A stretch of DNA of 40,081 nucleotides from NCBI GenBank assembly GCA_000442015.1, contig KE560617.1, forward strand, positions 1 to 40,081, written 5' to 3'. Origin of the DNA: Rozella allomycis CSF55 (lineage: Eukaryota; Rozellomycota). The position numbers were made by a program, and so were the translations under genes. Positions 31,224 through 40,081 of the stretch are shown here, piece after piece; within the stretch, counting starts at the first letter, position 1, and each line of letters opens with the position of its first letter. The notes below the pieces were generated by a model, which saw only the letters and a program-made list of their open reading frames with translations, had not been told where the DNA came from and searched no databases.

Positions 31224-33177
31224 CTACCGACTGCCATCAACCCTAGGATCTTCCAGCAAAAGTGCGGCAACGTTTTTTTTGGCAAAGCGAATAGCATAAT
31301 TATCATTGTCACTGGGATTTACCCTAGAGTCTTTCAGCAAAATTGTAACAATTTCTACATAACCGTAAAAGGCAGCGCTTCGAATAGCTTCATTGTCGTG
31401 AGCACCTGGATCTACTCTAGAATCTTTAAGCAAAATTTTAACAACTTCTACATGACCATTGGAGGCGGCGTGTCGAATACACGCATTGTCGTGAGCACCT
31501 GGATCTACTCTAGAATCTTTAAGCAATATTTTAACAACTTCTACATGACCATTGGAGGCGGCGTGTCGAATACACGCATTGTCGTGAGCACCTGGATCTA
31601 CTCTAGAATCTTTAAGCAATATTTTAACAACTTCTACATGACCATTGGAGGCGGCGTGTCGAATACACGCATTGTCGTGAGCACCTGGATCTACTCTAGA
31701 ATCTTTAAGCAATATTTTAACAACTTCTACATGACCATTGGAGGCGGCGTGTCGAATACACGCATTGTCGTGAGCACCTGGATCTACTCTAGAATCTTTA
31801 AGCAATATTTTAACAACTTCTACATGACCATTGGAGGCGGCGTGTCGAATACACGCATTGTCGTGAGCACCTGGATCTACTCTAGAATCTTTAAGCAATA
31901 TTTTAACAACTTCTACATGACCATTGGAGGCGGCGTGTCGAATACACGCATTGTCGTGAGCACCTGGATCTACTCTAGAATCTTTAAGCAATATTTTAAC
32001 AACTTCTACATGACCATTGGAGGCGGCGTGTCGAATACACGCATTGTCGTGAGCACCTGGATCTACTCTAGAATCTTTAAGCAATATTTTAACAACTTCT
32101 ACATGACCATTGGAGGCGGCGTGTCGAATACACGCATTGTCGTGAGCACCTGGATCTACTCTAGAATCTTTAAGCAATATTTTAACAACTTCGATATGAC
32201 CACGTCCTGCTGCATCTCTAATACACTAATTGTCGCAAGCACTTGGATCTACTCTAGAATCTTGTAGCAAAATTTTAACGACTTCTTCATAACCATAAAA
32301 GGCAGCGTGTCGAATAGCTTCATTGTCGTGAACACCTGGATCTACTCTAGAATCCGAAAGCAAAATTTTAACAACTTCTTCATAACCATAAAAGGCAGCG
32401 TGTCGAATAGCTTCATTGTCGTGNGATATGACCACGTCCTGCTGCATCTCTAATACACTAATTGTCGCAAGCACTTGGATCTACTCTAGAATCTTGTAGC
32501 AAAATTTTAACGACTTCTTCATAACCATAAAAGGCAGCGTGTCGAATAGCTTCATTGTCGTGAACACCTGGATCTACTCTAGAATCCGAAAGCAGAATTT
32601 TAACAACTTCGATATGACCATTATTGGCTACACCTCGAATATCACGGGCACTTGGATCTACTCTAGAATCTTGTAACAAAACATTGACAACGTCTGCACG
32701 CCCATTTATGCAGGCCCTCCAAAGAGGTTCATTGTTATTTAGACTTGGGTCCACTATAGAATCTCTCAACATACGTTTAACACATTCACGGAAACAATTC
32801 TGACATGCAAATAAAAATGCATTGTTAACAGTTTCCGGTGACAAACATTTTTCTTGGAAGACGCTTAGAAAATCAACCAGCCACTTATAATTTTTTAAGT
32901 TATTCAGGATTTTCGTGCACTCTTTTACAGTCAATAATTCACCGCACCTATTCTCAATTATCTTCTGGATAATGTATGGGCAACTCCACGAACAACATGT
33001 TTCTGGAGCTTGATGAAGGATAGAATAAGAGCAATATGAACGAAGCCAACGGGAAGTTTTTGAGATTTGTTTTATGTCATTTAGGCTTACATGCGACAAA
33101 ATTATGTGCCAAACCTCAAATGGGAACTGGATCATTCTTTGTGTGGCTAGCCTGAGGCTGAAATACATCATACACAT
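31224..33177 (-). CDS. F-box-like/ankyrin-repeat protein, with an in-frame TAG
   Basis: The frame begins at 33177. An F-box-like segment comes first (FPFEVWHIILSHVSLNDIKQ, then SKTSRWLRSYC), then about 100 residues without clear motifs, then ankyrin repeats of 31 residues of the pattern DSRVDPxxxDNxxIRxAxxNGH, xEVVKILL. The frame is interrupted by TAG (32226-32228, and 32458-32460 in the duplicate beside the N), after which the same ankyrin frame continues to a stop at 31224. So the gene either ends early, is a pseudogene, or carries an error. F-box/ankyrin proteins commonly act as substrate adaptors of SCF ubiquitin ligases, known for the family; the substrate is unknown. An N at 32424 lies between two near-identical 186-bp segments. 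Confidence 0.7.
31399..32142 (-). repeat. Eight near-identical 93-bp ankyrin-coding units
   Basis: Period of exactly 93 bp (31 codons). The eight units are identical at the protein level and almost identical in DNA (the first has CAAAATTTT where the others have CAATATTTT). Units outside this block are diverged, so the block is a recent tandem expansion or is kept uniform by gene conversion. Copy number may be wrong if reads were shorter than the array. Confidence 0.95.
32193..32610. repeat. 186-bp direct duplication around an N
   Basis: 32193-32378 and 32425-32610 are nearly identical, with the N at 32424 between them. Both carry the same in-frame TAG of the ankyrin frame. The pattern suggests overlapping contig ends or haplotypes that were placed in tandem. 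Confidence 0.8.
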
Positions 33178-33426
33178 GAACCTTAAATCTTAATAGTTAC
33201 TCTTCAACATAAATATGGAAGCTAAAAGTTCTCTAATAAGAGTGACTGAACATCATTGTCAAGAAATCCATTATTAATTTGATTTCTGGTACAAACAGCT
33301 AAGAAATATGGGTTATCCATTATGTTCAGGTTAAGGTATCATATTTTATATTAGTTTCCCATATAATTAAAACAAATCATTCAATCTATTTATTTAAATT
33401 TATGAATTTATGTAAGCTATACCACA

Positions 33427-34173
33427 TCAAGCGAGATGAAAATGTCTCGAATACAACCAAACTTCTGCAAACAAAACAATCATACCCACAATGAGCGCCA
33501 AAATAACTCTCTAAAATAAACAAAACCAATTCACCATACCGTCCCCACATCAGGGATCACGTTCCTAAATGCCCACATCACCGCTACAATACAGCCAACA
33601 AATGAAAACAGTATATTCAAAATTGCGGTCATTTGCCTTTTAACCAACTTTCCTTCATCAATTTCACCCGGCGATCTTATAGTCATCTCAGAATAACCGT
33701 GAAAGGAAGCGCTGCGTATCATACTCTCATATCTCTCTGTATCAACCTTCAATTGTGCCTTGTCAAGCATCTCCTGCAGAGATTTCGACTAAATTCTTGA
33801 TAAAAGCTTAATTACCCGTGAAACTTTTTGTTCAGGGAAATAGAAACTACTCGATTTACACAGCTCGTGCAGCCAGTACGGCGATCTTTCTAGTCACCCC
33901 CGAAATGTATATTTACCAATCTCTTCCTCCGTTTTAAACTTTCGTTCGTGCGATATGAGAAATTCTGACAGCTGTGAAAGCAGCGAGACACTGATGTAGT
34001 GTTCTAGGAAAACGATAGCGATTTCAATTACCTGTGTAATCTGCGCAAGTGGACTCGGGATGGGAGCATAATAAAGAAAGATCGGATTTTAGAGTTGAGG
34101 GTATAGAATCTATTTGCACTGCAATATCTATCGCTTTTTGTAAGGGAGGCCCGATCTTTAGGAATAGTGGCAT
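33427..34173 (-). CDS. V-ATPase assembly factor, TMEM199/VMA12 family
   Basis: ER-membrane factor needed for assembly of the V0 sector of the vacuolar proton pump. Five exons give 211 residues, matching the family. Introns: 34004-34031, 33890-33916, 33789-33815 and 33511-33539 (27-29 nt). The soluble N-terminal half ends in YWLHELCKSSSFYFPEQK (family L..LL.GS.IY.P pattern) and ERYESMI. Two membrane helices follow: MTAILNILFSFVGCIVAVMW and VILALIVGMIVLFAEVWLY. The first contains the family hallmark (xxxNxxxSxxGxxxAxxW). The ATG at 34171-34173 is inferred from the restored frame of the first exon. The gene lies 70 bp downstream of WDR35 on the same strand, so the two are head-to-tail with almost no spacer. 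Confidence 0.85.
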
Positions 34174-34243
34174 TTGTAAATTTCAAGATTGCCAAGAGTT
34201 CTCTTTTTGAATATAAAAGAAAGATATTAGTAACAAAAGTCTT

Positions 34244-37200
34244 TTATTCAAACGGTTGATGGCACAACGCACAAAACTCAAAACTAGACTCATTAGGCAT
34301 GAATCTTCCATGACAAGTAGTGCATTCAATGTATTCTTTCCCCAAAATATTTCCAGTTTCAATCGACAATGGAAAATTTAAATCACACTGAGAGCACTTG
34401 CATTCGTAATCGTACACAGTGTTTCTACAATTTGGACATTGGAAGGCGCTTATTGGAGGATCAATCGGGGGATGCCTTTTGAGTGGATTAAGAACTTGTT
34501 ACGATTTAAAAATATCGCGACCAAGATTATCTAATACGACGCATTCTTTTTCCTGGCTGATAGATTTCAACGCTGAGATTGACTTTTCGCAGTATTTGTA
34601 AAGTTTGNTACAAATATCGCGACAAAGATTATCTAACACGACGCATTCTTTTTCCTCGCTGATAGATTTCAACGCTGAGATTGACTTTTCGCAGTATTTG
34701 TAAAGTTTGGCTTTAAGAGATGCTAGAATGGCAAGCTTTAAAACTATTTTAGGATCAATGAAATCATCAAATTGTAGCAAATAAGCAGTCTATTTGAAAT
34801 ACAGAGTATAAACTATACGATTCTTAAAGAGGCCATGTATTTCTCTTTTTGATAAAGATTTTGAGCCAACAAAAAGAAATGATAAACTTTTGCACCTTTC
34901 CAAGAATAATCCAAGGGTTTTGAAGAAGAAATATTGAATTCTAAATCAACCGAGAATGAATTTTGATAATAAATATTACTTTGGATTTATCTTCACTAAT
35001 CACAACTTCATGTCTCTGTAAACAAAGCGAATATAAAACAAATGCCTTTTTCTTCTCCAGTAAATTACTAATTTTATCAATCGACTTTTAAGACGAATTA
35101 AAAAGGGTTACGTTGTTAATTAGAATAGCCGCTTTAGAATAAAACTTTCCATTGCATAATAATTGAATGGCTGTAAATATTTTATTCTCTTTTATTAAGA
35201 TTTGCCCATAAGTTGTAAATAAGTTTTGAACATCACATGAATGATTTCTTTGGGCTAAATCCAACGCAATATCCCACAATAGTTTAACTAGTCAATGATT
35301 GTTACTTGATTTTGTTCAATGCAAATATCAATGGCATCTTTAATTAGACCATTTCTCTCGAGGCATTTTACACCTTCCCTTGTGAATCCATGATTGACTA
35401 GGCGAAATCCAANTTAGTTAGTGATTGTTACTTGATTTTGTTCAATGCAAATATCAATGGAATCTTTAATTAGACCATTTCTCTCCAAGCATTTTACACC
35501 TTCCCTTGTGAATCCATGATTGACTAGGCGAAATCCAATTGTTGAAAGTAATGGATGTGAATCACTAATATTATCAGCACACTCAATTGCCAAGTCAAAA
35601 TCCTTGTCCAAGAAGCAACAATCCAAAAGTTTTTCATATTTATGGCATTGATGATAAAACCTAGCCGCAGAACCCCTGTAATAAATTCAACCTTAAATTA
35701 CCATTTTCGTCTATCAAAATAATAATCACCAACTTTTTCTAAAACATTCTCCAATTCCAAATCACTTTTATTATATCCACTATTAAATAACTCCAATAGT
35801 TTAAACCAATCACATATAGTGTAATACATGTCATAGACTAGATCTAATCTATCTATTCTTTTATAAATCTCTTCTGCCTTTTCAAATTCTCTTAAAAATC
35901 TAAATTTTTCGGCTTCCAATAAATCAAGATCCTTTATTGAATTCATTCTATTTGTTACAGAAATTGATTGAATTCTCTTAATAAAAGAAACAGAATAATA
36001 ATCTTTTGCTCTAACAAAAACTCTTAAAGCATTTTCAAAATCATTTCTCTTAATTGCTTCCATTCCAATCATCACCCAAAGATCTTTATGAGGAGTGGAT
36101 TGAACAAATTTTATACAATCTTCTAAATCTACACTTTTTAACATGACAATTTATTAATTAAATAATTTATTTTACTTTTTAAATCTCTAAATGGTTTTGA
36201 CTCGAAAATCTTCAAACAATCTTCCTTTGGATGAAATGGATCGCAAAGCAACAAATCAATCTTAATAACAGTCACATAAAGATCTGAAAAGTTTACAATG
36301 TCTTTAATGTAACCAAAAGAAACTCATTTTACTCCCTTGAAATTCAACAGGCTCTTCTGGTTGTTCATCATGGAAAATATACACTTTATTCTTCTCAGCC
36401 AAAGCAAATGAATTTTCTGATTCGTCTGACCAAACTATTCCCCAACAATCTCTTCGTTCAAAGGTTTCGTTAATCACAATTCTATTTCCTTCAATTGAAG
36501 CCAATCTCGCTTTCCCATCAACATCAATCATTGAAAATTTATTAGAAACACAATTCAAACAAACAGAAAGTACATGAATACCAGATTTTATGACTTCATT
36601 GTTCAAAGATGGAAGTTGAAGTGCAACAATCGAGCCTTTCTCTTCACAGACAATCAAATATTCATCACTACAACACATCGATGTTACATGAATGTCATCG
36701 TTCCTATTAATAAATATTTGATCTCCTTTTTACAATCCTTTGAAATTTTCTGAATTTTCAAGAAATTCTGGAATAACTTTGTTCTCTGAAAATAGACATT
36801 CCAGCGCTATCATTTTTATTCTAAACCTATTCTTAAATCTTGTTGCCCCTTCTTGCTCAATGGGCACCACAAACAGATACCCCCTCCCAACCAAAAACAC
36901 ATGTGTAGAGTTCATGCAATACTTTCGTGGACGAATTGGTATATCCCGTGTNCCTTGTTGCCCCTTCTTGCTCAATAGGCACCACAAACAGATACCCCCT
37001 CCCAACCAAAAACACTTGTGTAGAGTTCATGCAATACTTTCGTGGACGAATTGGTATATCCCGTGTAAAAAGTATAGTTCCAACACTATTTACTAATCCA
37101 AACATTCTCCATCAAATTATTTAAGAATTAATTACGGTTTATCTTCAGTATAGAGAATACCAAGTCTTGATTGGTAAGACATCAACTCTACCGTCGAATT

Positions 37201-38406
37201 CATGCGTCTGTTTCACTAATTCAACATAATTTACTTTATTCCAACATTATTTGATTTTGTGTTCCAAAACAGAATGTCTGATCCTTCCTTGGAAGGAACT
37301 GTGTAGATTAAATTTGAATCACAATAGCAAACAGAATTATGTGTAATCACCCTGCCAAAGTAAATGGTACTCTCAATAGCAAAAACAATATTCTGGGATG
37401 AATAATCCCATGAAAAGTTTATTGGCTCCCCAGGAAGCTTCAGTTTTCTAACAACTTTTCCATTTTTATGATAAAAACAACAATAAAAACTTCCCTCTGA
37501 TTCACCACAAACGGCTAACAAATCTTCCTTTGTTGACCAATGTGCAATCGCATTATTCAATTGCGTATTGATAATCACGGCTACCTTCAAATCTCTACTG
37601 CAATTTACGTTTTGCGTTTGAGCATTCAAATAAATAAATTTCTCCAGTATCACATCCAATAGTCAATCCTTTTCCTTGTCCAATGGGCCTTTGATTCCTC
37701 CACATCAACATTACCATTCAACACAAGTAACCACTTTTTCCGATGGAATCGATGCACTCGACAACACATTTCCATCAACATCGCAAAATAAAATACTGTT
37801 ATGCGAGGTCACAAACACAAGCTGATTATTCTTTGGCGACCACGCGATCCATCTCGGTAGATGACCCTTCAATTCTCTATTCCACAATCTTGCTCCATCA
37901 ACAGCTCCACACAACAAGTTCCCTTTTAAACATTCCTGCATCGCATACCATCTTCATACGCTATACATATCTTTCTCCCATCAGGCGACCAGCAACACGC
38001 AACCACTCGATTCTTCCCCTTGCTCGAATTAGTCATCTCCTCCGTCCACGCCCCATCCTTCAGCTGCCACACAATAACCTTGCCAGTCTCATCAGCAGTT
38101 GCAAGTCTCGCATACTCATTATTCCAAATCGCATGCGTAACAGGCGCTCTCTCATCATCTCCGAATCTTTACCATAATGACCCTCCAAAATCTGATCAAG
38201 CTTTTTTATCTTGCCGGATACATCGTTTGATCTCACCTCTTCGTCTAACTTGTACACCTTGACATTGTTGCTTTTGCTGCTGCCTCCAACCACTAGATAT
38301 CCATCCTTGTTGCACCAGCTGACAGCTTTCAGTGGTGATTCTATTCCAGTGGTAATCTATCCGATCATGGAATGACGATTACTTTTTTTGATATGAATGC
38401 AAACAT
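34244..38406 (-). CDS. WDR35: IFT-A subunit WDR35/IFT121
   Basis: Core subunit of IFT complex A, used in retrograde intraflagellar transport and membrane-cargo entry into flagella. N-terminal WD40 propellers (VSWCNKDGYLVVGGS, THAIWNNEYARLATADETGK, WSPDGRKICIAYEDG, RRDCWGIVWSDE, QPEEPVEF) are followed by TPR-like helices (WVMIGMEAIKRNDFENALRV, VGDYYFDRRKW) and a C-terminal zinc ribbon (CPNC, CSQC, CTTC, CALC). Introns resolved: 38357-38382, 38147-38172, 37923-37948, 37689-37714, 37581-37608, 37208-37234, 37107-37135, 36704-36733, 36302-36332, 36129-36175 (47 nt, the longest), 35676-35701, 35085-35111, 34790-34818 and 34476-34502. Three Ns (36952, 35413, 34608) are flanked by duplicated exon pieces that the real protein should contain once. 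One junction near 35282-35310 is not canonical and a 1-nt frameshift is needed near 34980. Confidence 0.93.
34510..34709. repeat. 98-bp direct duplication around an N
   Basis: 34510-34607 and 34612-34709 differ at only a few positions, with the N at 34608. Both code the same WDR35 helix (LYKYCEKSISALKSIS). Most likely two haplotype or contig copies of one exon piece. Confidence 0.8.
35296..35538. repeat. 117-bp direct duplication around an N
   Basis: 35296-35412 and 35422-35538 are equal in length and differ at a few bases; the N is at 35413. Both contain the WDR35 segment NHGFTREGVKCLERNG and the following splice donor. Beyond the donor the two differ (CATTGACTAG against CACTAACTAA). Confidence 0.8.
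36839..37066. repeat. 113-bp direct duplication around an N
   Basis: 36839-36951 and 36954-37066 differ at only two or so positions; the N is at 36952. Each codes the WDR35 stretch RDIPIRPRKYCMNST onward, so a literal reading would duplicate about 38 residues. Confidence 0.85.
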
Positions 38407-38965
38407 TAATGTAATGTGTGGCTTGGCCGCTTGGGTAAGTATCTCTATTTAACGAGTTTTATGGGTTTGGTGTTTAACAATTTGAATCATAAAATGATTG
38501 AAGGTCTAAACAATGTAAAATTGGAATTTGGCAGTAGATGGAAAGCACTTTGTTGCAATGGAGTCGGAGAATCCAATAAATATTTCTTTTCTATAATTTT
38601 GTTTCTAGTGCTTAACGTTTGAACGCTTATAGCCATACATCATTATCTGGTGACAGATATTTAGCTAATGTTGTTGTGCATTAGGAATCATATAGCCGTA
38701 ATCATGAGCCTCATTACGACATCCCCTTCCCCGTGGGCGACCATGGGTCATAACATACAGGCTGCGGTGGGTTGTCGGTGGGTTTCGCATTCTTAGATTC
38801 ACTGCCATCATTATTCTATTAGTACATGAAGGTGAACTCCTCATTCAATGCAAGAAATAAATATATCAAATTCAAGAAAAATCTGGGATGGAATTTGGTA
38901 GAGCGAGTCCAATTCTTAAAAATTTATCATGGTACATTTAACTCATTAAAGATTCGCAAAGTTTA
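38407..38965. other. Intergenic stretch, no gene recognised
   Basis: Divergent upstream region of WDR35. An open frame of 68 codons starts at 38416 on the plus strand, but it shows no motif and is close to the chance length for this composition. A locally GC-richer patch (about 38,720-38,790) stands out from the AT-rich surroundings without a visible function. Confidence 0.4.
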
Positions 38966-40081
38966 GTGATGTTTCTGCAATGTGTTCAAAATGTCATTAT
39001 GATGGATGAATATTGGCTGGGTGAGTATATTAAGGATGTTTTTGGCATGGAAACGAACGAAATTGATGACGTTGTTAGTCCCAAACTGCAAACGATGAAA
39101 AAAAATGAAGTCCAATTTTTTGAAAGCGCGCTGTACCGCAAATCCACGAGTTAGTTAAACAGAATGAGAAACAACAAACGGAGGATAAAATAGGTTCAAA
39201 CCACCCAGAAGTATTGAATGCATATATGAGGGATCAATAATTTATGACGACCCCGAAAAGATTGTTGTGTGTATTAGAAGTTTCTTTTTGAACCCACAAA
39301 ATGACTAGGATGTAAAACGTAAAGTGAAGAAAGTTCTTGAAAACTTTCCCCCATCTATTCGATATTTGAGGAGATATTTGATGAGAAATTTGTACCCGCC
39401 AGAAAGGGGGCTGCGTAACAAGTGGCGTTGGCAGAAGCCAATATTAAAATTGGATATTATATATACTGCACAGATTCCGTTGAATGAATTTTTGCCTACC
39501 AATTTGTTTAAAGTGCGTAAATGTTACAACGAAATTGCAAAATTGATTGATGGAAAGATTGACAACACCAACGTGGCAGTTATTGGAGGTCCCGGTGTTG
39601 GCAAAAGTACCTTTCTGAGGGATATGTTTATCTGGTTTGATAATACGAAAGTGTTCTAGGCCATTGAGAGTGGACAATGGATATACAACAATGGCAGATC
39701 GTTTACATCTGGAAGAATTGAAAACTATGTATGGCAAAACGATTAAGTTTATCTCTTGATTGATGGAAGTACAAACAATAAATGTTTGAGTAAAATCAAG
39801 ACGGCTGTTATATTTTCGTCACCAGGCTTGAAGCACAAAAGGAAAGAGAAATAAAGACGCGCAAATTAAATGATGATAATGATGAACAAGATGTTGATAA
39901 TAATGATCAAGATGATGAGAACGTGATTGGTTATGAACACAGTCAAGAAGCAAGAAGACGAAGAAGAAACAGTTGAAATAGCAAAACATATATTTTGACA
40001 TGTTTAGAAAGCGTTGCGAATTGAAATTAGTGAAAGACAAAAGATTGTTGCTAGAAGGGTTAGACTTCTTTTTAGTCCAAC
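38966..40081 (+). pseudogene. Degenerate Crinkler/RHS-like P-loop ATPase
   Basis: A plus-strand coding trace broken by several stops and frame changes. Readable segments in order: EYWLGEYIKDVFGMETNE; a coiled, charged stretch (QIHELVKQNEKQQTEDK); DDPEKIVVCIRSFF; then a longer frame 39324-39659 ending in the Walker A motif GGPGVGKST (about 39,586-39,612) and FLRDMFIW. After a TAG the same frame continues with SGQWIYNNGRS and, after a TAA, VYLLIDGS (a Walker-B-like strand) and IFSSPGLKH. The GxPGxGKST/FLR, LLIDG and SSPG succession is what I know from Crinkler and retrotransposon-hot-spot ATPase domains. The stops imply a pseudogene, though sequence errors could add to the count. The right edge cuts the trace. 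Confidence 0.5.

Noticed and set aside
31399-32142. Regular 93-bp repeats as a CRISPR-like or satellite array
   Set aside because: The units are contiguous without spacers and code for 31-residue ankyrin repeats; the genome is eukaryotic with introns.
31158-32267. 369-codon open frame on the plus strand over the ankyrin array
   Set aside because: It is the antisense shadow of a 93-bp repeat; any frame open in one unit is open in all eight. The minus strand reads as bona fide ankyrin repeats.
34943-34981. A 39-nt intron in WDR35 after SEDKSK
   Set aside because: The downstream conserved frame (SWKGAKVYHFF) is not reached; an A-run frameshift explains it with less assumption.
35293-35310. An 18-nt GT-AG intron in WDR35
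   Set aside because: It would give a stop within a few codons; the conserved frame needs a different end, so the junction is listed as anomalous.
38416-38622. 68-codon plus-strand frame upstream of WDR35
   Set aside because: No motif, no composition bias, and length within chance for open AT-rich frames.

Overview
The window is nuclear DNA from a small, AT-rich, gene-dense eukaryotic genome. I infer a flagellated early-diverging fungus, most like a cryptomycete such as Rozella. The reasons are two ciliary transport genes (dynein-2 heavy chain and the IFT-A subunit WDR35/IFT121), fungal-type genes (STE3-like receptor, M36 fungalysins, MED7, VMA12-like factor), Crinkler-like fragments (a PD-(D/E)XK nuclease and a degenerate P-loop ATPase) and ankyrin expansions. 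The species is inferred, not proven. The most striking general property is the introns: I resolved 65 by requiring frame restoration, mostly against known protein families. Sixty-four are 26 to 32 nt and one is 47 nt. All are GT-AG, most often starting GTAA or GTAT and ending TAG, AAG or CAG.

Layout. Bases 1-10,500 hold housekeeping genes: DYNC2H1 (minus, cut by the left edge), QTRT2 (plus), a STE3-like 7TM receptor and ATG5 (minus), MED7 and a small basic protein (plus). Bases 10,500-16,340 are a patchwork of short pieces separated by single Ns. They carry copies of a 72-codon coiled-coil gene, fungalysin fragments, a Crinkler-like nuclease, a Cys-rich fragment, tRNA-like tandem repeats and an inverted repeat. 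A nearly complete fungalysin follows (16,342-17,782).

Bases 17,800-30,412 are compact again: very-long-chain 3-ketoacyl-CoA reductase (minus), a bHLH factor (plus), a membrane-anchored glutaredoxin-like protein (minus), a tRNA with a valine-type body but anticodon AUC, RAE1 (plus), ALG12 (minus), a small secreted protein, a type II membrane glycosyltransferase, a RapGAP and an RBM28/NOP4-type RRM protein (all plus). Bases 31,200-38,406 are on the minus strand: an F-box/ankyrin gene with eight near-identical 93-bp repeats and an in-frame TAG, a TMEM199/VMA12 homologue, and WDR35. The right end holds a decayed Crinkler-like ATPase.

How the genes relate. DYNC2H1 and WDR35 both serve retrograde intraflagellar transport. 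RAE1, RBM28 and MED7 serve mRNA export, ribosome biogenesis and transcription. ALG12, the reductase, the glycosyltransferase and the VMA12 homologue act in the ER/Golgi. No operon logic applies; neighbours are independent genes separated by tens to a few hundred bases, often convergent.

Caution: several single Ns are flanked by 98-186 bp near-identical direct repeats. These look like unmerged contig ends or haplotypes, so exon duplications at those places (WDR35, ankyrin gene) are probably artefacts. Two apparent 1-nt frameshifts lie in A-runs, which suggests homopolymer errors.
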